Assembly: GCA_937995835.1 (NCBI GenBank)
Contig: CALKIV010000053.1
Location: 1 to 34,631, forward strand
Direction of reading: 5' to 3'
DNA length: 34,631 nucleotides
Origin: an uncultured Dysgonomonas sp.
GTDB lineage: Bacteria; Bacteroidota; Bacteroidia; Bacteroidales; Dysgonomonadaceae
Part shown: in pieces, positions 5,757-14,288 of the stretch
Numbering within the stretch: position 1 is the stretch's first letter
Layout: every line of letters starts with the position of its first letter
Notes under the pieces: model-generated
What the model was told of the DNA's origin: nothing
Databases searched by the model: none
What the model saw: the letters and a program-made list of their open reading frames with translations, nothing else
Position numbers and translations under genes: made by a program

Positions 5757-8700
5757 TTACTTCTTTTGTGTAAATCTACTCTTATCCTTATTGAACTCAT
5801 CTAATTCCACTTGCAGTTGAGATGCACCTATGCGAGGTGTAAAGTCCTTTTTCTCTATTTTTTCTAGTACTTGCATCATTCTTTCAGCCAATTTATTATC
5901 TCCCAACATTAAGTCATAACTATCGTTATCAGAGTTATACCCACCCTCTGCAAAGCTTCCAGGCATAGGATTAGCATTAGTTCGTAATCTTCTTATACTC
6001 TCAATATTTCTAACCATAGACATAACTCTAGGTATGGCCATTTCTGGCTGTGCTATTGTATATTCTCCTCTGTGAACAGTTGCTCCATTATTGAATATTC
6101 CAGCCACTTCATATCTTCCTCCATCACCAGTATAACCTCCGGTTTCACTGAAATTTATTCCACCCTCAGCAAACGAGCGAGGTTTGACAGTTATTGAACC
6201 AGAAGAGCTTGACCCACCACTGGGAGACGAAGAATTAGAAGATCCTCCTTTCTTTTTACCGATCATGCCTTTCAAAGCTCCTTTTGCCACTTGCAGTGCT
6301 CCCATAATGATTGCTCCAATGGCAGCAGTACGAGCGGCTGCCGATGCTCCGAATGTGAATACGGAGTCTGGCATGGCAGCGGCAATGGCTGCCGCTTTTG
6401 CCTGTTCAGCGATTGCAACAGCTGTGGCTTCCGTAATCTTTTGGTTAATGATTTGGGAGAGAATATCGAACATGATATCAATCATTGCACCTCCAAAAGC
6501 CTCGAGTCCTGATTGTTGGCCAGAGAAAAAAGCAGTAGTGGCTCCTGCTATACTATTAGCATATTGGTTGTAGTCTGCAGTACGTTTATCATTCTCTTTT
6601 TTGATGGTGTTTGTCATTTGAGCCTCTACACGCCCCAATTGTTTAGTTTGATTTTCAATATCGAGACCAGCATCTCTCCGAGCTTGTATTTCTTCTTGGA
6701 GCATCTGCAGACGTTTCATGTGAACCTCCATTTCAGCCTCAAACCCTAAGCGACCAGTTGCAGCTTGGATCTGCATCAAGTCATTTAATTCGAGTTGCAT
6801 TTCTTCTTTTCTCGCAGAAAATGACTCGTTGAATTCCTTTTCTGATTGAGCTTTTTTACGAGTTTCAGCTTGCCGCTCTATATCTTCTAACCTCTCATTG
6901 TGTTGTTGCTCCAATACTTCAACAGCCTTAAGTTGATCAGCTGTCATATCTTCCTTAGCAACTCCAAAGAGTTCTAAAGTAGACAGTCGTTCCTCATAGG
7001 CACGTTTTTCCTTTTCTACTGGATCTGCATCAAGAAGTATTTTCTCTATTTCTTTTTTGATTTTGATCTCCTGATCCAAAATCTTATTATCGATCTCAGC
7101 AAGCTGCCTCTGAATATCTTGACGGACTTTAGGCTCTAGTGGATTATTTAGGAACTTCTCTAGTGCTAACTTACGACTGGAAAATGAAGCACTATCTGCA
7201 ACAGCTAGTTCTCTATTATGCTTGGCTTCATCCTTGAAATCACGATCTTTATACTCTTGTTTGATTCGAGCAATCTCATTCTGATGTCTAATCTCCAGGT
7301 CTTCATTAATTTTGTTGAGAGCATTTTGTTGACGCTGTTCTGGAGTAGAGCCACCGAGACCATCATCATTTTGTTTTTTAGTCAGCGTATTCATCATCGT
7401 TTGAGTCCTACGCAATTCTCTATTCGTTTTAATATCTACATCTTGCATTCTCACTCGAGCATCTACATATGCATCCACAGCTTCTTTGTCTGTGTCAGCA
7501 AACTTTTTCACAGCAGAAGCCATTATATTATATTGTTCTTCATTCTCAAATCCATATTTTTTCTTAGCTAGAACAATTGTGTTTTCATATTTTTCTATAT
7601 TCTTCAACTCTTCTTCATATTTTCGAAGATAATATGTTTGTTGGCCATCATTAGAGTACTCTTTCCATTTTGCAGCAGATTTTCTTTTATTATCTAAATC
7701 TTTTTCGAGATATTCAATTTGTTTTAAATTCTTTAAATTTTCTTCTTGAGCATTTCTATTTACAATAATAAAATCAAGCTCTTCTTTTGTAAATTCTGCT
7801 TGAGCATCCAGATTGGTCTTAGTGGCCTTAACATTAGCTTCATGTATTTTTCTTTCTTCCTCTGCCAGTTTTCGAGTTCGTTCTATAATTTGATCGCCTA
7901 TGGCAAGTCGCTCTTTTGCACTTAAGTTTACATCTCGGAGCTGTGTTTTCAACTCTTCAATGTCAGCTATTTCCTGACCAGAGGTCAGCTTGAAAGAGTT
8001 TTGCATATTGTGGACATTCTCAAACATCTTGGATGCCTCACTACCTGCAGTAAATGCTTTTTGTGCATTGTCCCAAAAGTTATCAAAATCCCAGTTGGCT
8101 AGTGCTGTTTTAAAGTAACCAAACGAAGCGGTTAATCCATCCATCACAGCAGTAAACTCTACAGCAGTTCCTCTATTAGACATCATTACAGTTTCGTATA
8201 TATCTAATCCTTTTTTAGCTGCCATTACTGCAGCTCCAATAGCCCCCATAGCTTTGACAGCAGTTCCTGATAATAGAGGAAATACTTTCTCTGTATCTTC
8301 TGTACCTCCTTTCAGTTCTCCCATCCTACCCTTCACTGCATTTAATTCGTCATCTAGGGCTTTGTACGCTTCTGGACTTGTAGACTCTGCTGTTCGTTTT
8401 AGTTGATATTCTAAACTTTTTGCTGTTTTTTCCAATTGTTCCATAGTCATGTCCTCTATTTTAAGAGTTCTGACCATTTCATCAACTATTACATTATTCT
8501 GCTTGATAGTGTTATTATTGGTTTGGATCTGACTTGTTAGTTTTTGGACAGTGGCAGTATTTTGGTCAAATGCTATCTTTGCTCGTTGATACGATTTAGA
8601 TGTTGTATCTCCTTTGGCTTCCATACGATCCATTGCTTTTTCAGCATCGTTCATATCTTTGGTAGACTTTTTTAATTCTGCCTGTAACTTCTTATTGTCA

Positions 8701-8807
8701 TCTGTCAATTTTTGAGATGCAGACGATGTCTTTACTAGCTCCGATTGCACACCTTTGGCATCTAAACTCAGTATCCACTTTATTTGATCATCTTTTAATT
8801 TAGCCAT
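5757..8807 (-). CDS. Tail tape measure protein
   Basis: A 1016-aa protein with the classic build of a tape measure. There are long heptad-rich coiled coils (about 1-170 and 280-720) and two hydrophobic stretches, VFPLLSGTAVKAMGAIGAAV near 175 and an Ala-rich run AIAEQAKAAAIAAAMP followed by TAAIGAIIMGALQVAKGAL near 830. A Gly/Ser linker follows, then a C-terminal domain with GGYTGDGGRYEVAGIFNNGATVH. That last segment is typical of the C-terminal part of Bacteroidota tape measures. The protein sets tail length and is ejected during infection. It lies between an unknown tail-completion-like gene and the large tail protein. Confidence 0.93.
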   Translation of the reverse strand: MAKLKDDQIKWILSLDAKGVQSELVKTSSASQKLTDDNKKLQAELKKSTKDMNDAEKAMDRMEAKGDTTSKSYQRAKIAFDQNTATVQKLTSQIQTNNNTIKQNNVIVDEMVRTLKIEDMTMEQLEKTAKSLEYQLKRTAESTSPEAYKALDDELNAVKGRMGELKGGTEDTEKVFPLLSGTAVKAMGAIGAAVMAAKKGLDIYETVMMSNRGTAVEFTAVMDGLTASFGYFKTALANWDFDNFWDNAQKAFTAGSEASKMFENVHNMQNSFKLTSGQEIADIEELKTQLRDVNLSAKERLAIGDQIIERTRKLAEEERKIHEANVKATKTNLDAQAEFTKEELDFIIVNRNAQEENLKNLKQIEYLEKDLDNKRKSAAKWKEYSNDGQQTYYLRKYEEELKNIEKYENTIVLAKKKYGFENEEQYNIMASAVKKFADTDKEAVDAYVDARVRMQDVDIKTNRELRRTQTMMNTLTKKQNDDGLGGSTPEQRQQNALNKINEDLEIRHQNEIARIKQEYKDRDFKDEAKHNRELAVADSASFSSRKLALEKFLNNPLEPKVRQDIQRQLAEIDNKILDQEIKIKKEIEKILLDADPVEKEKRAYEERLSTLELFGVAKEDMTADQLKAVEVLEQQHNERLEDIERQAETRKKAQSEKEFNESFSARKEEMQLELNDLMQIQAATGRLGFEAEMEVHMKRLQMLQEEIQARRDAGLDIENQTKQLGRVEAQMTNTIKKENDKRTADYNQYANSIAGATTAFFSGQQSGLEAFGGAMIDIMFDILSQIINQKITEATAVAIAEQAKAAAIAAAMPDSVFTFGASAAARTAAIGAIIMGALQVAKGALKGMIGKKKGGSSNSSSPSGGSSSSGSITVKPRSFAEGGINFSETGGYTGDGGRYEVAGIFNNGATVHRGEYTIAQPEMAIPRVMSMVRNIESIRRLRTNANPMPGSFAEGGYNSDNDSYDLMLGDNKLAERMMQVLEKIEKKDFTPRIGASQLQVELDEFNKDKSRFTQKK

Positions 8808-8812
8808 ATGTC

Positions 8813-9244
8813 TTATTTGTTATATTTTTCGAAAGCTTCTCGAAGTTTTGTTCCTACCCAATCAAATATTTCTTTTCCATACCCGAATCGTATATCTCGG
8901 AGAGCATTATTGTAGAGTACTCCCCAAATGATTCGATTATACAGTTTCCAGTTTCCTTTGCTCTTCATATCCAAGAATCGGATATAGATGGGATAGTTAG
9001 CTGCTATGTTGAATGTTTCCCCTTCAGAACGGAGATAGTAATCAGGATTGGCCAGAGAGTTCTCCAAAACACCAGATTGCCGGTTTAGTCCTTTTTTCCT
9101 TCTACTGGCTTTAAGATCCTTACTAGCTAGATAGATCCGTTCAGACACAACCAGCTGTTGAGCTCGATAGATATTACGAGCATCTCTCTCCAGAACTTTT
9201 CTAATAAATTCGTCTTTAGGCATTGCAGCACTATCTATTGCCAT
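8813..9244 (-). CDS. Phage morphogenesis protein upstream of tape measure, 143 aa
   Basis: A basic 143-aa protein, first gene after late promoter P2 and 5 bp upstream of the tape measure. The segment YPIYIRFLDMKSKGNWKLYNR and the closing helix FDWVGTKLREAFEKY recall small Bacteroidales phage proteins next to tail genes, similar in size to tail-completion proteins. No catalytic motif, signal or membrane segment is seen. Start at 9244 is the first ATG after the promoter, with a leader of about 20 nt. A tail-completion or connector role is inferred from position. Confidence 0.75.
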   Translation of the reverse strand: MAIDSAAMPKDEFIRKVLERDARNIYRAQQLVVSERIYLASKDLKASRRKKGLNRQSGVLENSLANPDYYLRSEGETFNIAANYPIYIRFLDMKSKGNWKLYNRIIWGVLYNNALRDIRFGYGKEIFDWVGTKLREAFEKYNK

Positions 9245-9265
9245 ATCAGTCTAATTTCTTTTATA

Positions 9266-9291
9266 CAAAAAAAGCCCACCGAAGTGAGCTT
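9266..9291 (-). terminator. UUCG-loop terminator embedded in promoter P2
   Basis: On the minus strand an 8-bp stem AAGCTCAC/GTGGGCTT (one G-U pair) closes a TTCG tetraloop and is followed by seven T. It is about 33 bp after the stop of the zinc-ribbon gene at 9324-9458 and should end that transcript. The stem fills the spacer of promoter P2, and the T-run doubles as its -7 region. Confidence 0.8.
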
Positions 9292-9301
9292 GTAAAGGAC
9301 A
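9266..9301 (-). promoter_or_regulatory. Late-type promoter P2 (TGTCCTTTA-N19-TTTTTTTG)
   Basis: TGTCCTTTA occupies 9301-9293 on the minus strand. After exactly 19 bp comes TTTTTTTG (9273-9266), one mismatch from TAnnTTTG. It drives the 8813-9244 gene, tape measure and tail genes. A 40-bp stretch containing it (9263-9302) is identical to 14216-14255 at promoter P3. Confidence 0.65.
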
Positions 9302-9323
9302 AAGGAGAGCTGAACTTTAAGTT

Positions 9324-9458
9324 TTAGATTTCTTTTTGTGGAGGAGGAATATATTTAGCGAGTTGCTTTCCACACCTCCTACAAAATATATTAGTATTGA
9401 GGAAATGCTGCCAATTGTATGTTTTATGTCCAATGATGGCACAAAGTAGGTTCCTCAT
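9324..9458 (-). CDS. DUF1660-like zinc-ribbon protein, 44 aa
   Basis: This small frame is supported by an ATGA overlap with the stop of the SufE-like gene. The product begins MRNLLCAIIGHKTYNWQH and continues with FCRRCGKQLAKYIPPP. The spacing Leu-Leu-Cys...Gly-His-Lys, then Cys-x2-Cys-Gly-Lys, is the pattern of the prophage DUF1660 family, presumed to bind one zinc through Cys6, His11, Cys26 and Cys29. Function of the family is not known to me. It is the last gene before the terminator inside promoter P2. Confidence 0.75.
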   Translation of the reverse strand: MRNLLCAIIGHKTYNWQHFLNTNIFCRRCGKQLAKYIPPPQKEI

Positions 9459-9862
9459 ATCTTCATTTTCTCAATTCTACCAACCATTTCCAATAAGCTG
9501 GCTTGACGTTGAGCAGATAATTGTTTGAGCAATCCTGTACGAAGATGGAAGTCTATTGTCGTTTGTTTCAGATCCTGAAGTGAACATTCATCGAATATAT
9601 CTTCCAGTACTGCAACCAATCCTCCAGGTATAGCTGCATTGCTCCAACCTTGAACTCTTAGAATACCATGCTCCATATTTAAATGAAGATATGTTCGAGA
9701 TTGACATCCTGATACTTTATATTCTGGAGTCTTCAGCTGCTCTGGATATAAAAAACTTGCTGGACGCTGGGATAGCTCGCACAAGTATTCAAATTTATCA
9801 GTCCAATCTCCTAGTGAGTCGAACAGTTCTACAAATTCTGATTGTTTCTCCTGAAGTGTCAT
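9455..9862 (-). CDS. SufE-like sulfur-acceptor protein
   Basis: The whole 135-aa length matches the SufE fold: an N-terminal helical part (FVELFDSLGDWTDKFEYLCEL), then YKVSGCQSRTYLHLNME with the signature GCQS and its sulfur-accepting cysteine at residue 53. Next come GWSNAAIPGGLVAVLEDIF and the closing LLKQLSAQRQASLLEMVGRI. SufE accepts persulfide sulfur from the desulfurase SufS for Fe-S cluster assembly in the cytoplasm. The gene lies within a chain of ATGA-coupled phage morphogenesis genes, not in a suf operon, and no SufS, SufB, SufC or SufD is present. It may serve a phage structural Fe-S protein or have been repurposed as a connector or chaperone. Confidence 0.8.
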   Translation of the reverse strand: MTLQEKQSEFVELFDSLGDWTDKFEYLCELSQRPASFLYPEQLKTPEYKVSGCQSRTYLHLNMEHGILRVQGWSNAAIPGGLVAVLEDIFDECSLQDLKQTTIDFHLRTGLLKQLSAQRQASLLEMVGRIEKMKI

Positions 9863-10419
9863 AGCAGATTTGTTGTTTCATGATCAAACAAAGCCATCCA
9901 TCCAGCACGACCATAGAGAAAATGTGGATCGATAGGTACTATCTCGGCAGGAAAACGAATCAGTTTTTTATTGGAACAGAAGTTTAGATCTGACTGGTCT
10001 TCCTCCATCTTATCCAATACAGAACACAATATATTGTGCATCCTATTCATCAAGATAGATTCTACAATATTGTCGCTATTGGTCATAGAATAGGGAAAAG
10101 CCACTTGTATAGCTAGTTTTTCCTTCACTCCTTTTTTCTCAGTAGGATCGTATGAGAATGCTCCATACTCCACAAAAAAGACTACCTCTTTAGAATTTCG
10201 CATCTGGTTAGCGACATATTCTTCATTGGTGGAGAACACAAAACAATCGATATCTTCGATAATATCTGTATCTGGCAGATTCATAATTTCAGCTTGGAGT
10301 TCTGCATATCCCGAAAATTCGTCAGAATCTTCTTTGACAAACATTTCCTCAAGGACTTCTTTTGGAATAAATTTTGCAAAATACTTGAGTAGTGTGACGA
10401 TTATATCTGGCTGGCTCAT
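9859..10419 (-). CDS. Hypothetical phage morphogenesis protein, 186 aa
   Basis: Unrecognised protein with an acidic N-terminal half and a strand-rich middle (EVVFFVEYGAFSYDPTEKKG, then KLAIQVAFPYSM). This fits the size and feel of neck or tail-terminator proteins that cap the tail tube. It is ATGA-coupled to the genes on both sides (10419-10416 and 9862-9859), so it belongs to one translationally linked chain from the connector-like gene to the zinc ribbon. The function is inferred only from place in the portal-to-tape-measure block. Confidence 0.65.
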   Translation of the reverse strand: MSQPDIIVTLLKYFAKFIPKEVLEEMFVKEDSDEFSGYAELQAEIMNLPDTDIIEDIDCFVFSTNEEYVANQMRNSKEVVFFVEYGAFSYDPTEKKGVKEKLAIQVAFPYSMTNSDNIVESILMNRMHNILCSVLDKMEEDQSDLNFCSNKKLIRFPAEIVPIDPHFLYGRAGWMALFDHETTNLL

Positions 10420-11429
10420 GTCAATTTCATTATTTGGATTACACTCAGTCCTGTTTTATTAGCTATATCTTCAATCTTAGCTCCTTTGCTCAAAGCATCG
10501 GAGAGGTTCTTTTTCAATATCTCTATTTGGGCATCGAAGAGATTATTTAGTGTTATTATTCCATTTGGATTGTATCCTCTCTCAGTGGTCATCAACAACA
10601 CGGAGTTCATTCCAAGGTTTATTTTATCCACTTCCTCCAGTGTTTGACCTCCCATTTGGTAGAGAATGGAATAAACTGGATGTGTGGTGTAAAAGTCCAC
10701 GATGCCGGAAAACCAAAGCAGAATACCAAACTTGATGGCTGGATCTAGCGATGAAATATGTTCTACATATCCAGATACTAGATTTTCGTTGTAGTCCTCT
10801 CGGAATGGATAGAGAATAGAAATTATACGATCCAAACATTTCATTTTTGTTGATTCATCCAGAGCCTGGTTATATGCCACATATAAATCGAAGCAATCGG
10901 AGTATTCACGTCCTGAGATATTGGTAAATGCAGAAATATCTTTGTCAAACTTACGCCCTGTGATGGTTTCTCCAGAAACAACTATTTCTGGTACTGGATT
11001 TTTAGCAAAGTGATTGTTTACTTTTATAATTCGATCTTCGATAGTGAACGCAAAATCTAACTTTTCGGAGAGGAGGAAGAGATTGGTATTAATCTGTTTT
11101 CTATCTCTCAATGTCGGCTTATACTTTTCGCTCCACTGTTGTCTCCATACTTCTCTACGATATTTTTTCACAAATAAACGAGAATACAAAGCCACAAACG
11201 GAATAGCAATAAAACCTCCGATACATTTCAGTAGGAACAATGCAAAACCAGATTGAGGTTTATATCCAGTCAATCGCTGGAGCACCAACAAACGAAACCG
11301 AATAGGATCTAGTTGCTTATTACTCATTTGCTGCAACAATCGGAATACATAGATCCGATCTTCATACGACAACTCATCCCATGTTTCTGGGAACTGGAGT
11401 GTACCTTTATTTAGTGGAATTTCTCTCAT
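10416..11429 (-). CDS. Hypothetical phage protein with hydrophobic segment, 337 aa
   Basis: The start at 11429 is chosen because its ATG overlaps the TGA of the upstream gene. The N-terminal 60 residues are helical (LPF-type, ELSYEDRIYVFRLLQQM). Residues of about 62-85 are hydrophobic (FALFLLKCIGGFIAIPFVALYSRLF) and may insert in a membrane or core. A basic stretch follows, then a mixed domain, and the end (SKGAKIEDIANKTGLSVIQIMKLT) looks like a small HTH. Similar proteins seem to accompany Bacteroidales phage tail genes. No precise role can be given. Confidence 0.65.
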   Translation of the reverse strand: MREIPLNKGTLQFPETWDELSYEDRIYVFRLLQQMSNKQLDPIRFRLLVLQRLTGYKPQSGFALFLLKCIGGFIAIPFVALYSRLFVKKYRREVWRQQWSEKYKPTLRDRKQINTNLFLLSEKLDFAFTIEDRIIKVNNHFAKNPVPEIVVSGETITGRKFDKDISAFTNISGREYSDCFDLYVAYNQALDESTKMKCLDRIISILYPFREDYNENLVSGYVEHISSLDPAIKFGILLWFSGIVDFYTTHPVYSILYQMGGQTLEEVDKINLGMNSVLLMTTERGYNPNGIITLNNLFDAQIEILKKNLSDALSKGAKIEDIANKTGLSVIQIMKLT

Positions 11430-12328
11430 ACACAAAATGGATCATCTTCAGTTATTATATTTTTAGGAGGAATATATGTTGCAACGCTTTTTTGCTGATC
11501 TTCTATCGCTTTTTTCTGTAGCTCGCTATCCCATGAAGTCCAATAGGCACGAGAATGGATGAAAAACTGATCAGCAATCACTTCTCGTATATAAGTATCA
11601 GATTGTGCTGAATGGTTTTTACCCATTTCGCTGTTTAGATCTCTTCTGATAGGTTCTGGCAAAATCATATAAGCCAAACGGATACACGCTCTACCCATCA
11701 CTTCGTAGCACACAGCTCTGGCTAGTCTATCCGATTTCTCTGGAGTGGCTGTTCTCGATAGCACACATTCCATCCATACTTCTCTAATGAGCCACTTGGC
11801 CATCATAAAAAAATACTCATCCGAAACGCTTACCCATTCTTCGAAGTCTGATAATTCGATAGGCAGATCCTCATTACTTTCATTAGGATCCCAATCTTCA
11901 AAGTCATCAATATTTTCATTAAGAAACTGAATAAGTAGATTCATCCAGAACCAACCGGTTGTAATCAGATTATTCTTAAGGTCTTCCTCCTGGTACTTGA
12001 ATACTGTTGTTTTGGTTTCACTCTTGGATACAGTTACTCCATCATTTGTAATACGTGTTACCAGGTATGGGAAATGTTCGTAAATGGCAAAGTGGAGCAT
12101 TGCTCGCTGGAGATAATCTTTTGCTGTATTATTCAGTTCCTCCTTGCTGGATGCTTCATTTGCACAAATCTTATCATACAACTTTTTTGACAATAGTTTA
12201 GAGCATGTAACAGCAACTTTGCACAAAGAGCTCTCAATATTATCCTATTCCATAGTGAGATCTACTCAAGATATTTTAGGCTTCATTTCTTTGGCAAAGC
12301 CTTTTTTTTCAAATGGTAGTTTAATCAT
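11426..12328 (-). pseudogene. Connector-like phage protein (DUF6712-like) with two early in-frame stops
   Basis: The frame from ATG 12328, just 5 bp after the portal stop, codes MIKLPFEKKGFAKEMKPKIS, then TGA (12268-12266). It continues VDLTME, then TAG (12247-12245), and runs open for 273 codons to 11426. The open part includes SSLCKVAVTCSKLLSKKLYD, a long acidic middle and a C-terminal helical region, recalling the DUF6712 group found beside Bacteroidales phage portals. The gene would be 300 aa. The only start after the stops is a TTG near 12226 or a distant ATG, so full expression looks lost unless the stops are read through or are sequence errors. Family name is tentative. Confidence 0.6.
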
Positions 12329-12333
12329 AGCTG

Positions 12334-13899
12334 CTATAAATTATTAGTTGCTGTGTTTTGTGGACGTTCGCTTTCGGTTGTGTCTCTCAACTTGGAAGGG
12401 ATATCGATTGCGAAACCTGCCATGGCACCATCAGCTTTGGCCTCTGGAAAATTCAAATGTATTCCTCTGATCATATCTCGGAGCACAAACCACTCATCCA
12501 TAGCAATAGTGGTCACATAGAGCAAATAATTGTACCACGCTTCAGCTCCTTGATTGGCTAATTTTCCATTAGCATCCACACTGATCAGCGAGGAAGACAC
12601 TCCCATATTAGCAAGGAGAACTTTGTCTGCATGGTCTGAATATTTGATCACCGTGTCAAAATATTCTTTGAAATCTCCTGGCATCTTATCGAACTCCCAT
12701 GGATGTCCATCCCAGTTGATAGTGGCATACATCTTGCCTTGATTTTTGCCCTCTCCAGACATCATTTTAGTGATACGTCTGAGTTCACAAGCAATCAGCT
12801 GATCCATCATCAACTCGCTATATGCAAATGGGACTCCGTTGTCATCGAATAGTTTTACACCCCTGAATTCTTTAACAATAGCAACACCTTCTCCTGGAGC
12901 AATGTTATCACTGCAAATTTCTTGTAGAATTGCTTTAAACTGCTCATACCAGAGACCAGGTATTTATACATGAACATGAGCATTAAAAACATTGTTAAGG
13001 TAGGAGTTCCGATTGTAGAAAGTCAAATATTGAGCCTTGAGATATTCTTTTAGTGGTTTGAACCAGGTATTGTAAGCATATAGTTTCTTTGTGAATGTTT
13101 TATCGAAGTCGAAACTGATCGCTGTATTATATTTGAACGGATCTGCATCGGAAAAACGATTAAACACTTCGTACTTTGTTCCTGATAGATTGAGCCAGTC
13201 TCCAAGGATAACATGTTTGCAGTCCTCATTTCGGAGGATTCTGTTTGTAATGTCCTTATCTGTAGCCAGTCTTATCTCTTCAGCTCCTACATAGGTTAGT
13301 GCCTCAATGGGTAGATTGTTTCTATTATTCAGTCTCCTAGATCTAGAGTAATGGAACTGAGTAGATCTGGAGCTCACATAGTAATAATCGGTAATAACAT
13401 TCTTCAGGTACTCCCAATAATGTGGATATCCTTTTTCTGACCAGCTGTTCAGCCAGTCCATTATTTGCTTCTTTACCTTTTTGTTTTGGTATGGGACACG
13501 CACTTCCTTCTGGTCTGCACCTTCTCCAACAGTCTCCATGGTATAGATCATCAATCCTTTACCAAATAGGTATTTTATCAATTTATCCAGGATACCAGGA
13601 AGAAGTTTGTTTTCGCTAACAACTGAATAGACCTCTTGTGGATAGAGGTTTGTTCCTTCTCCCCAAAATGGGACAATAAAATTATCGAGTCTGAGAGTCT
13701 GACGATCGCTGGCATATCTAGAATAAACCGATTTACTTTCGGAGAACAGAATATCCTCTCTATCCTGTACTCCTTGAATGTCGTATGTAACCAGTGTGTC
13801 AGCAGTAGTCATGTAACCACGATTTCCACCTTCGATATGAAAACTATCATCTTTCTCTCGAGTGAAGTTTGCTGTCTTTATTTTCTTCCTATTACTCAT
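12334..13899 (-). pseudogene. Portal protein interrupted by one in-frame TAA
   Basis: Start at 13899 overlaps the preceding stop (ATGA). Codons 1-311 code a portal N-terminal part: SKSVYSRYASDRQTLRL, then EVYSVVSENKLLPGILDKL, YLFGKGLMIYT, a Tyr-rich segment and the end ..VFNAHVHV. TAA follows at 12966-12964. The same frame then continues IPGLWYEQFKAILQEI, through MMDQLIACELRRITKMMSG, to TATNNL at 12334, giving 521 codons in all, a usual portal length. The portal forms the ring through which DNA enters the head, so loss would block virion assembly. No frameshift is needed; one base would restore the gene. Error, decay or readthrough cannot be told apart here. Confidence 0.8.
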
Positions 13900-14213
13900 T
13901 GAAACCAATTTACTTTGTACCAAATATGATCTGGAGGAAGACAAACAGCACGCAGGAGAATCTTAAAACATTGTCGGTTTTCTTTGTTTTCTATATCCTT
14001 GAAAAATAGATAGTGATCAGGATCTACCTTCAATGTTTCACTTCTCATGGCTGGACGTATCTGGCAATTGGAATAGATCCTTATCTCTCCATGCTTATCT
14101 CGATTCAAGTCACAAGTAATAAACCGAATGCCAAAAGTGGCACCAGGTAGCAACTTTAAATTTCGAATGCGTTGAATTGCTTCAGCTCCAGATATATCTT
14201 TGTCTTGATCCAT
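13896..14213 (-). CDS. Small phage protein upstream of portal, 105 aa
   Basis: Unrecognised 105-aa protein beginning MDQDKDISGAEAIQRIRN. The frame extends to 14255, but those codons lie in the P3 terminator/promoter, so the ATG at 14213 is the likely start. It lies only 5 bases after the promoter's TTTG box, implying a very short or absent leader. Visible features are a strand-rich core (ATFGIRFITCDLNRD, EIRIYSNCQIRPA), and the stop overlaps the portal start by ATGA. It is the first gene of the portal transcription unit. Function unknown. Confidence 0.7.
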   Translation of the reverse strand: MDQDKDISGAEAIQRIRNLKLLPGATFGIRFITCDLNRDKHGEIRIYSNCQIRPAMRSETLKVDPDHYLFFKDIENKENRQCFKILLRAVCLPPDHIWYKVNWFQ

Positions 14214-14218
14214 AGATA

Positions 14219-14244
14219 CAAAAAAAGCCCACCGAAGTGAGCTT
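14219..14244 (-). terminator. UUCG-loop terminator embedded in promoter P3
   Basis: Same sequence as the terminator at 9266-9291: an 8-bp stem with TTCG loop followed by T7 on the minus strand. It lies about 45 bp after the stop of the AAA+ ATPase gene and should end that transcript, insulating the portal unit from it. Confidence 0.8.
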
Positions 14245-14254
14245 GTAAAGGACA
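14219..14254 (-). promoter_or_regulatory. Late-type promoter P3 (TGTCCTTTA-N19-TTTTTTTG)
   Basis: TGTCCTTTA is at 14254-14246 on the minus strand and TTTTTTTG at 14226-14219, with 19 bp between, as at P2. It heads the block of the 105-aa protein, portal, connector-like genes, SufE-like and zinc-ribbon genes. The start codon follows the TTTG box by 5 bases, so the message may be leaderless. Confidence 0.65.
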
Positions 14255-14288
14255 AGATGAGAAGGGGGATTTATATTCAAAATGTTTA

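Noticed and set aside
6184..6573. 129-codon plus-strand open frame
   Set aside because: It lies wholly opposite the tape measure, has low-complexity Pro/Ala/Met composition caused by the Ala/Ser-rich coding strand, and has no promoter or operon context.
12245..12966. Stop-codon reassignment as the cause of the three in-frame stops
   Set aside because: Three different stop codons are involved, and normal-looking genes here end at TAA, TGA and TAG. No single reassignment explains this.
14214..14255. N-terminal extension of the 105-aa gene to an ATG at 14255
   Set aside because: These codons are the terminator/promoter P3 sequence, which is identical at 9263-9302 in a non-coding place.
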